From Oscillibacter sp. (GTDB lineage Bacteria; Bacillota; Clostridia; Oscillospirales; Oscillospiraceae), in the NCBI GenBank assembly GCA_017447005.1, contig JAFSOM010000088.1, positions 1-10,894 on the forward strand: a stretch of DNA of 10,894 bases, written 5' to 3'. A program made the translations under genes and the position numbers. The notes beneath the pieces are model-generated. The model was given only the letters and a program-made list of their open reading frames with translations. It made no database searches and had not been told where the DNA came from. Numbering within the stretch: position 1 is the first letter of the stretch; every line of letters starts with the position of its first letter. Positions 5,711-10,894 of the stretch are shown piece by piece.

Positions 5711-6835
5711 TTAGTGATGTTTTTTCCGTTTCCTCTTCTTTTTATGTGGATGATGTTCCGCGCCGTCGGGCGTTTCCGCGTCCTCCGACGCTTCCGCATT
5801 ATCCGGCGCGGCGTCCGCTGATTCTTCGGCGCCTTCCGTGACTTCCGGCGTCGTTTCCGTTACGCTCTCCGGCGTCTCTACGGCGTCCGCTTCTTCCGTC
5901 ACGGCGTCCGCGTCCGGTGATTTTTCGGCGTCCTCTGACACTTCCGGCGCGGCGTCCGGTGATTCTTCGGCGCTCTCCGACGCTTCCGGCGCGGCGTCCG
6001 GTGATTCTTCGGCGCTCTCCGTAACTTCCGGCGCGGCGTCCTCTTGCGACGCTGACGCTTCCGTGTCGCCCCCCTCTGGGGGGAGATGTCGCGCAGCGAC
6101 AGAGGGGGGATTTTCGTCCGGCACGGGTTGCGGCGTCTCCGCGACTTCCGGCGCGGCGTCGGCGGATTCCTCCGCGTCCTCTGACGCTTCCGGCGCGGGT
6201 TCCTGTTGCGCCTTTTCCTCTTCCAATTCCTTCCACGCTAACTCGCTCAGGTACGCGCCCAGCTTTTCCGCGAACGCCCGCAACGCCTTGCCCCTGTGCG
6301 AAATCTCCGACTTCTCCTCCGGCGTCATCTGCGCGAACGTCTTCAGCTTCGGCGGATAGTTGAACACCGGGTCATAGCCGAATCCGCCCGTACCCATGGG
6401 AATATAACTAATGACGCCGTCGCAACGGCCTTCGGCGGTAATTTCGTCGCCGTTGGGGAACGCGCAGACAATCGCGCAAGTGAAATGCGCGTCGCGGGTG
6501 CCCTGTCCTTTGACGCTCTCCAAGAGCAATTTGTTCCGCTGTTCGTCGGTAATGTCCGCGCCGCCGTAGCGCGCCGAATAGACGCCCGGGCCGCCGTTGA
6601 GCGCGTTGACGCATAAGCCGGAATCGTCGCCGATAGCGGGCAGTCCGGTCAACTCGCAGATAGCTTTCGCTTTGAGCATGGCGTTTTCGGCGAACGTCGC
6701 GCCGGTCTCCTCCACGTCGACCGTCACGCCGACATCCTCCGGCGCAAGGACTTCTAACCCTAGTTCGGATAAAATCTCGCGCATTTCCCGCACTTTTCCG
6801 GGGTTATGCGTCGCCAGTACGAACCGTTCCGACAT
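5711..6835 (-). CDS. rdgB: XTP/dITP diphosphatase (RdgB/HAM1) with long acidic repeat tail
   Basis: A 374-residue protein; the enzyme domain is the usual length (about 1-198) and 176 residues follow it. RdgB hydrolyses dITP, XTP and ITP to monophosphates plus pyrophosphate, keeping deaminated purines out of nucleic acids. Signatures are LATHNPGKVREM (7-18), FAENAMLKAKA (48-58), IGDDSGLCV (68-76), YSARYGG (86-92), GTGGFGYDPVF (148-158) and EKSEISHRGKAL (174-185). The tail (about 203-360) is almost all E, D, A, S and P, with 14-residue units such as PEVTESAEESPDAA, and ends in the basic tip KKKRKRKKHH (365-374). Residues 243-257 (PPSVAARHLPPEGGD) come from a palindromic element inserted in frame. 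The ATG overlaps the rph stop (TAATG), and GGAGG lies 10 bases upstream. The tail is not part of the catalytic fold, and its role is unknown. Confidence 0.93.
   Translation of the reverse strand: MSERFVLATHNPGKVREMREILSELGLEVLAPEDVGVTVDVEETGATFAENAMLKAKAICELTGLPAIGDDSGLCVNALNGGPGVYSARYGGADITDEQRNKLLLESVKGQGTRDAHFTCAIVCAFPNGDEITAEGRCDGVISYIPMGTGGFGYDPVFNYPPKLKTFAQMTPEEKSEISHRGKALRAFAEKLGAYLSELAWKELEEEKAQQEPAPEASEDAEESADAAPEVAETPQPVPDENPPSVAARHLPPEGGDTEASASQEDAAPEVTESAEESPDAAPEASESAEESPDAAPEVSEDAEKSPDADAVTEEADAVETPESVTETTPEVTEGAEESADAAPDNAEASEDAETPDGAEHHPHKKKRKRKKHH
5941..6066 (-). repeat. 42-base tandem repeat in the rdgB tail
   Basis: Near-identical units start at plus-strand 5941, 5983 and 6025 with cttccggcgcggcgtcc, an exact 42-base period. 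They encode PE(V/A)(S/T)E(S/D)AEESPDAA on the minus strand. Diverged single copies of the same unit encode residues 215-230 and 330-345, so the whole tail seems to have grown from this 14-codon module. Confidence 0.82.
6069..6109 (+). repeat. G/C-run palindromic element inserted in frame in rdgB
   Basis: CCCCCC-TCT-GGGGGG (6069-6083) is followed by GTCGC-GCA-GCGAC (6088-6100) and AGAGGGGGG (6101-6109). CCCCCCTCT can pair either with the adjacent G-run or, perfectly over 9 bases, with the final AGAGGGGGG, so two alternative folds exist. It shares GGGGGGAGATGTC...GACAGAGGGG with the two minus-strand intergenic copies at 2342-2377 and 2387-2431. It lies inside an intact reading frame and is translated as the only non-acidic break in the RdgB tail. 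Confidence 0.78.
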
Positions 6836-7557
6836 TACAGCTTCCCTCCCAGCGCTTCCCGTTGAATCGCCAACAGTTCCTTATTGCCCTTGGCGCAGAG
6901 CCGCAATAACTCCTGCTGTTCGCTGACGCTGAAAGCGCGTCCTTCCCCGGTGCCCTGTATTTCGATAATCTCGCCTAACTCGTTCATAATACAGTTCATG
7001 TCAACCTGAGCGCGGCTGTCCTCGCTGTACTGCAAATCCAGCATGGCGTAGTCGTCGACAATGCCCGCGCTGATACCCGTCACGTAGTGGCGCAGGGGCG
7101 ACGAAAAAATCTCCTGCTCCTCCATGAGCCAGCGACACGCCAGCGCCAGCGCGACGAATCCGCCCGTAACCGACGCGGTACGCGTACCGCCGTCGCCCTG
7201 TATCACGTCGCAGTCCACGGTGATGGTATGCTCTCCAAGGCGGGTCAAGTCCACGGCGGAGCGCAGGGAACGCCCGATAAGCCGTTGAATCTCCGCGCTT
7301 CTGCCGGACAGTTTCAGCTTGGAAATGTCACGGTTTTCGCGTTCCCGATTGGCGCGGGGGAGCATGGAATATTCCGCCGTAACCCAGCCCTCGCCGCGGG
7401 GCACGTGGAACGGTACGCGAAAGCCGACGCTCGCGCAACAGAGCACTTTCGTGTCCCCGCACTCGATGAGACAGCTTCCCTCCGCGAATTTGCTATAGTT
7501 CGTGGTGATTTTGACGGGGCGCAGTTGATTTAATTCCCGTCCGTCCTCTCTCAGCAT
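6835..7557 (-). CDS. rph: Ribonuclease PH
   Basis: A 240-residue protein, the normal length. RNase PH is a phosphate-dependent 3'-5' exoribonuclease that trims tRNA 3' tails as a hexameric ring in the cytosol. Signatures are RPVKI (13-17), GEGWVTAEYSMLPRA (55-69), RSAEIQRLIGRSLRSAVD (86-103), TVDCDVIQGDGGTRTASVTG (113-132), LDLQYSEDSRAQVDMN (173-188) and EIQGTGEGRAFS (199-210). The phosphate-site loop reads QGDGGTRTA where most relatives have QADGGTRTA; the change is small and the GTRTA core is intact. The frame is open for another 110 codons upstream, but those translate to an Arg-rich artefact of the opposite-phase ftsY; the ATG at 7557, with AAGGGAG 8 bases upstream, gives the family N-terminus. 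The stop overlaps the rdgB start, so the two are probably coupled. Confidence 0.95.
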   Translation of the reverse strand: MLREDGRELNQLRPVKITTNYSKFAEGSCLIECGDTKVLCCASVGFRVPFHVPRGEGWVTAEYSMLPRANRERENRDISKLKLSGRSAEIQRLIGRSLRSAVDLTRLGEHTITVDCDVIQGDGGTRTASVTGGFVALALACRWLMEEQEIFSSPLRHYVTGISAGIVDDYAMLDLQYSEDSRAQVDMNCIMNELGEIIEIQGTGEGRAFSVSEQQELLRLCAKGNKELLAIQREALGGKL

Positions 7558-7581
7558 GGCAAACGCTCCCTTCTCCTTCGC

Positions 7582-7627
7582 GCCGTTGGTATCGGTCGAT
7601 TTCCCTGTGTTGCCGTTGGTATCGGTC
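7582..7627. repeat. 16-base direct repeat at the ftsY-rph junction
   Basis: The plus-strand sequence gccgttggtatcggtc occurs at 7582-7597 and 7612-7627, exactly 30 bases apart. The second copy overlaps the ftsY stop codon (7626-7628), and the first lies a little upstream of the rph SD. There is no inverted symmetry and no obvious regulatory role; it looks like a small tandem duplication of a 30-base unit. Confidence 0.8.
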
Positions 7628-8504
7628 AAATGACGGCGTCCAGATAAGAGCGGGCGTCGAACGGCTGTAAGTCGCCGATACCCTCCCCGACGCCCGCCAG
7701 TTTCACCGGGACGCCCAATTCCTTCGTGACCGGAATCACAATGCCGCCTTTCGCGGTACCGTCGAGTTTCGTTAATACAAGTCCGGTCAGGCCGGCGGCG
7801 TCGCGGAATTGACGGGCTTGAATGAGGCCGTTCTGTCCGGTCGTGGCGTCGAGTACCAGTAAGGTTTCCTTCGCGGAATCCGGACATTCCCGGTCAATGA
7901 TTTTGCGCAGTTTCGACAGCTCCGCCATCAGATTCGCCTTATTGTGAAGGCGTCCGGCGGTATCGACTAGCACGGCGTCCATTTTACGCGCCTTGGCGGC
8001 CTGTAGGGCGTCGAACAGTACCGCGCCGGGGTCGGTGCCCTCCTTCTGACGGATGAGGTCGCAACCCGCCCGTTGTGACCAGATTTCCAACTGCTCCCCG
8101 GCGGCGGCGCGGAACGTGTCCGCGGCGCATAACAATACTTTCTTGCGCTTGCGCCGTCGCAGATAGTACGCGAGTTTGCCGATGGAAGTCGTTTTGCCCA
8201 CGCCGTTGACGCCCACGAACAGTATCACGGCGGGCGTCGGGGACAACGCCAACTCCGTATCGCCGACGCTCATTTGTCCTTCGAGGATGACGCGTAAGGC
8301 CCAGCGGATTTCCTCCTGACTTTTGAGGTTGTCGCGCTTGACCAGTTTCCGCAGTTCCTCCACGGCGTCGGTCGCGGTCTCCATGCCCAAATCGGCGAGA
8401 ATCAGACGCTCTTCGAGTTCGTCAAAAAAGGTTTCGTCGGCCTCCGTGAAACCCGTGCCGAATACGTTGCCCGTGATTTTTTTCAGCGCGTCGAAAAAGC
8501 CCAT
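7626..8504 (-). CDS. ftsY: Signal recognition particle receptor FtsY
   Basis: A 292-residue SRP-type GTPase that meets the Ffh/SRP-ribosome complex at the membrane and hands nascent chains to SecYEG. Domains are a four-helix N domain (about 1-85; MGFFDALKKITG at the start is the membrane-touching helix) and a G domain with GVNGVGKTT (98-106, G1), AADTFRAAAGEQL (127-139, insertion-box region), DTAGR (181-185, G3), TKLDGTAKGG (245-254, G4 and closing loop) and GVGEGIGDLQPF (271-282). It lacks the long acidic A domain of E. coli FtsY, as is common in Bacillota. The ATG has AAGGATG 9 bases upstream. It lies downstream of smc, as in many Bacillota, but here the two are separated by 167 bases that hold the CRISPR-like repeats described below. 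Confidence 0.96.
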   Translation of the reverse strand: MGFFDALKKITGNVFGTGFTEADETFFDELEERLILADLGMETATDAVEELRKLVKRDNLKSQEEIRWALRVILEGQMSVGDTELALSPTPAVILFVGVNGVGKTTSIGKLAYYLRRRKRKKVLLCAADTFRAAAGEQLEIWSQRAGCDLIRQKEGTDPGAVLFDALQAAKARKMDAVLVDTAGRLHNKANLMAELSKLRKIIDRECPDSAKETLLVLDATTGQNGLIQARQFRDAAGLTGLVLTKLDGTAKGGIVIPVTKELGVPVKLAGVGEGIGDLQPFDARSYLDAVI

Positions 8505-8527
8505 AATGTTTCATCCTTTGCCTGTGA

Positions 8528-8533
8528 ATTATA
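8528..8533 (-). promoter_or_regulatory. Possible weak promoter for ftsY (-10 only)
   Basis: The minus strand carries a perfect TATAAT, and transcription from it would start about 17 bases before the ftsY ATG. No proper -35 is found at 16-18 bases; a TTGAAA in the outermost smc-end copy is 21 bases upstream, too far to be convincing. It may supplement read-through from smc. Confidence 0.3.
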
Positions 8534-8547
8534 CGTTGCGCGGATTC

Positions 8548-8701
8548 AGTCTAATTTCAACTGCTTCGCCATGTCAGGGTCACCCCCGCGTGTGCGGGGA
8601 AAAGGCGCAGTCCAGTTTCAACTGCTTCGCCATGTCGGGGTCACCCCCGCGTGTGCGGGGAAAAGGCGGCGTTAGTCCAATTTCAGTTGCTTTGTCATGT
8701 C
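8548..8701 (-). repeat. Three copies of the smc 3' end in tandem
   Basis: A 28-base stretch that ends the smc gene (8674-8701) recurs at 8609-8636 and 8548-8575. On the minus strand all three encode D-M-(T or A)-K-Q-L-K-L-D. The extra copies differ from the genuine end at five bases each and from each other at two, and every difference is a transition; all but one codon change (ACA to GCG, Thr to Ala) are synonymous. Distances are 61 and 65 bases. Between the copies lie the CRISPR-like repeats. The pattern is a tandem unit of 61 bases present about two and a half times, with copies that look as if each was once a functional coding end. Confidence 0.85.
8577..8668 (-). CRISPR. Two-repeat, type I-E-like CRISPR mini-array in the smc-ftsY gap
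   Basis: An identical 31-base stretch occurs at 8577-8607 and 8638-8668, 61 bases apart. Its core on the minus strand is CTTTTCCCCGC-ACAC-GCGGGG followed by GTGACCC: the CCCCGC/GCGGGG stem with TTTTCC before and TGA-CC after is the established form of type I-E repeats, and 61 bases is the usual I-E repeat-plus-spacer period (28-29 plus 32-33). Translated on the plus strand it gives the GSPPRVRGK-type peptide well known as a false ORF from such arrays. No cas gene, leader or third repeat is in the window. The sequence between the repeats is not foreign but a copy of the smc 3' end, so this may be a decayed or displaced array or an off-site integration product; it could also be a hairpin element of other origin. 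Confidence 0.5.
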
Positions 8702-10894
8702 ATTCAGGTTAATCGTCAAAATTTTGCTGATACCCTGTTCCTGCATGGTGACGCCGTAGAGAACGTCGGCCTCCTCCATGGTGCCGCGGCGGTGCGTGAT
8801 TACGATAAACTGCGTTTTCGCCGTCAGATTGCGCATATACCGGGCGTAGCGCGTGACGTTCACATCGTCAAGCGCGGCTTCAATCTCGTCCATGACGCAA
8901 AACGGCGTGGGGTGGACTTTCAGAATCGAAAAGTAGAGCGCGATAGCGACAAACGCCTTTTCGCCGCCCGATAACAGGGAAATGGTTTTGAGCGTCTTAC
9001 CGGGCGGCTGGGCCTTGATTTCTATGCCGCAATTCAGTATGTCGTTCTTATCCTCCAATTCCAGACGCGCCGCGCCGCCGCCGAATAGCTCCACGAACGT
9101 CGTCTGGAAGCTCTCGGAGAGCAATTCAAACTGATGGGCGAAAATGACCGTCATCTGGTTGGTGATTTCGCTAATGATTCCTTCCAGTTCGACGCGGGCC
9201 TTGTCAATGTCGTTGCGCTGGTCGGTCAGGTAGGTGTAACGCGTGTTGACGCGCTCAAACTCGTCAATCGCGCCCATATTGATAGGCCCTAGGCCGTGGA
9301 TTTCGCGCTTGAGTTCCCCGACGCGCCGCGCCGCTTTCGGTACGCTCTCCAATTCGATACGCTGGGCCATTGCGTCCGTGCGGGAAATTTCGTAGCTCTC
9401 CCACATTTTATCAATAATTTGCTTTTCCTCCAAGGCCCCGGCGGAAAGTTTCTGCTCCAACTTCGAGACAAGCCGCTCCATGCGCAACAGGTTTTCGTTC
9501 ATCTCCTGACTGCGCTTGTTTTGCGCGGCGCGCTGTCCCTCCAGATTGAGCCGGGCCTGATTCAGCGCGGACAATTCCGTTTGCAACGCGGCTTCCTGTT
9601 CGCGTAAGGCGTCGCTTTGTCGCTGACGGGCCGTGATTTTCGCCTCGGCTTCTTGAATCGACGCTTCGTAAGCCTTGAGCGCGGCCTCTTTCTGTTCGGC
9701 GCCGCCGGATAACTCCGCCGACAGTTTGCGCAAGTCGGCGGCGCGGCTTACGGCGGCGTCACGTTCGGCGGTGAGCGCCGCCAACGCCTCCCGTTCCGCC
9801 GTGATGGTCTCGGCCAGCGTCCCGGACTTCGAGAGCAGTTCCGATTGTCCCGCGAACGCGTCGGCGGCCTGTTGGTGACACTCCCGCGCCTCGGTATTGC
9901 GACGCTCCGCGCCCGCCGTCAGTTCCGCAAGACGCGATTTGTTTTCCGAAAGGCGCGTATCCAGCGCGGAAAGCTCCGTTTCCAGCGTCCGCACGCCCTC
10001 GCGCAAGGCCGGAAGCGATTCCGCAAAATGGCGTTTCGCCTCCTCCAAACGCACAATCTCGCCCTGTATGCGCCGCCGCGCCTCCTCCTCGGTCTCCAAA
10101 TCGTACTGCGCGGCGGACAGTTCGCAGTTCGACTGCTCCTCCCGCGCTTTGGCGGCCTCCAAGTCCTGACGGAGTTTCGCGGCGCGTTCGCGCAAGCGGT
10201 CGAGTTCGGCCTTACGGCTCAACACGCCCGTACCGCGTGACACGGAACCGCCCGTCATGGAACCGCCGCGGTTGATAACCTGTCCATCCAAGGTGACAAT
10301 GCGGAAGGCGTTCCGGTATTTGCGGGCCATTGCGATTCCGTAGTCGAGATTCTCCACGATAACGGTACGGCCCAAGAGGTTATAGAAGATTGCGCGGTAT
10401 TGCGGGTCAAACCGTACCAGACGCGACGCGACGCCGACGAAACCCGGCTCCCGGGATACGTCCTCGCGGAGTTCGTCGCCGCGAATGGCGGTCAGCGGTA
10501 AAAACGTGGCGCGTCCGGCGTCCTGACGCTTCAAAAACTCAATGGCGCGTTTGGCGTCCTCCTCGCGGTCAACGACGATATTCTGCATGGCGGCGCCCAG
10601 CGCGATTTCTATCGCCAGCGTATAGGCGGCGTCGGTGCGCATAAGTTCGGCGACGGGGCCGCGAATGCCCGACAGCCTCGGCCCGGCCTGCATGACCGCT
10701 TTGACCGCCCTTGAAAATCCCTCATAATCGCGCTCCATGTCGGTGAGCATGCGTATGCGGTTATCCGCCGCGCCGACATCCATGGTCAACTGCATACGCA
10801 ATTCGGTGGCGCCGGCGGCCTTCTTACGCCGTTCCTCCACGCGCAACTGATACCCCGCGATACGGTTTCCGGCGGCTTGCGCCTCGTCCTGCGC
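8672..10894 (-). CDS. smc: Chromosome segregation protein SMC, C-terminal 740 residues (5' end beyond window)
   Basis: The frame is open to the right edge, so the N-terminal ATPase half and first coiled-coil arm are outside. Visible order within the fragment: end of the first arm, hinge (about 56-190, GIRGPVAELM to RIVTLDGQVINRGG), the MTGGS motif just after it (213-217), a long Ala/Glu/Arg-rich coiled coil (about 225-560), then the C-terminal head with the LSGGEK signature (641-646) and the Walker B segment FCVMDEIEAALDD (665-677). SMC dimers with ScpA/ScpB load on DNA near parS sites and organise the origin region. The protein ends NLNDMTKQLKLD, and this last stretch of DNA is the one copied downstream. 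Leu at the TTG near 10846 is internal, not a start, because the open frame and the hinge-proximal coiled coil continue upstream of it. Confidence 0.97.
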   Translation of the reverse strand, partial: AQDEAQAAGNRIAGYQLRVEERRKKAAGATELRMQLTMDVGAADNRIRMLTDMERDYEGFSRAVKAVMQAGPRLSGIRGPVAELMRTDAAYTLAIEIALGAAMQNIVVDREEDAKRAIEFLKRQDAGRATFLPLTAIRGDELREDVSREPGFVGVASRLVRFDPQYRAIFYNLLGRTVIVENLDYGIAMARKYRNAFRIVTLDGQVINRGGSMTGGSVSRGTGVLSRKAELDRLRERAAKLRQDLEAAKAREEQSNCELSAAQYDLETEEEARRRIQGEIVRLEEAKRHFAESLPALREGVRTLETELSALDTRLSENKSRLAELTAGAERRNTEARECHQQAADAFAGQSELLSKSGTLAETITAEREALAALTAERDAAVSRAADLRKLSAELSGGAEQKEAALKAYEASIQEAEAKITARQRQSDALREQEAALQTELSALNQARLNLEGQRAAQNKRSQEMNENLLRMERLVSKLEQKLSAGALEEKQIIDKMWESYEISRTDAMAQRIELESVPKAARRVGELKREIHGLGPINMGAIDEFERVNTRYTYLTDQRNDIDKARVELEGIISEITNQMTVIFAHQFELLSESFQTTFVELFGGGAARLELEDKNDILNCGIEIKAQPPGKTLKTISLLSGGEKAFVAIALYFSILKVHPTPFCVMDEIEAALDDVNVTRYARYMRNLTAKTQFIVITHRRGTMEEADVLYGVTMQEQGISKILTINLNDMTKQLKLD

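Noticed and set aside
5838..6359. Plus-strand open frame of 173 codons rich in Ser and Ala
   Set aside because: Antisense of the rdgB acidic repeat tail and catalytic end; GAC/GAA/GCC codons read backwards give Ser/Ala/Val. No family resemblance.
7558..7887. N-terminal extension of RNase PH by 110 residues
   Set aside because: The sequence is Arg/Gly-rich frame noise inside ftsY; the family start with SD is at 7557.
8577..8668. CCCCGC/GCGGGG hairpins as smc terminators
   Set aside because: In the minus direction the stem is preceded, not followed, by the T-run (TTTT then stem then GTGA), so they cannot act as intrinsic terminators of smc; on the plus strand an A-run follows the stem.
8323..8712. 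Plus-strand open frame across the smc-ftsY gap with GHPRVCGEK and GSPPRVRGK peptides
   Set aside because: A translation artefact of the CRISPR-like repeats plus antisense ftsY; not a gene.

Overview
The window comes from a bacterium with a fairly GC-rich genome (high fifties by eye). All eleven genes that I can support lie on the minus strand, so transcription runs from high to low coordinates. Gene content and order (smc-ftsY; rph-rdgB; yhbY-nadD/yqeK-LCP-rsfS; then rpsT) point to Bacillota. A diderm Negativicutes lineage is my best guess, but this rests on gene order and general resemblance, not on a search.

Layout in direction of transcription. From 10894 to about 1781 runs one long, tightly packed set: smc (3' part only), ftsY, rph, rdgB, yhbY, a nadD-yqeK fusion, an LCP-family gene and rsfS. 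Several junctions overlap or are separated by 1 to 15 bases. The set ends at a clear intrinsic terminator (1781-1809). A strong housekeeping promoter (1647-1675) then drives rpsT, which starts at UUG behind a perfect Shine-Dalgarno sequence and has its own terminator (1288-1337). tatD follows without a visible promoter of its own. An extended -10 promoter (406-414) drives zapA, which runs off the left edge.

The genes are core housekeeping: chromosome organisation (SMC), membrane targeting of nascent proteins (FtsY), tRNA 3' processing (RNase PH), cleansing of non-canonical nucleotides (RdgB), ribosome assembly and silencing (YhbY, RsfS, S20), NAD synthesis and Ap4A breakdown (NadD-YqeK), transfer of polymers to the cell envelope (LCP), a TatD metal-dependent hydrolase and Z-ring assembly (ZapA).

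The unusual content lies between and at the ends of these genes. (1) Between smc and ftsY are two near-identical hairpin repeats of type I-E CRISPR character at a 61-base period. The 'spacers' next to them are extra, synonymously diverged copies of the last 28 bases of smc. (2) Two adjacent genes carry long low-complexity tails of opposite charge: an acidic 14-residue repeat tail on RdgB, ending in a very basic tip, and a basic 10-11-residue repeat tail on YhbY. (3) A G/C-run palindromic element occurs as a cluster of three between LCP and rsfS and once more, in frame, inside the RdgB tail. (4) nadD and yqeK are fused.
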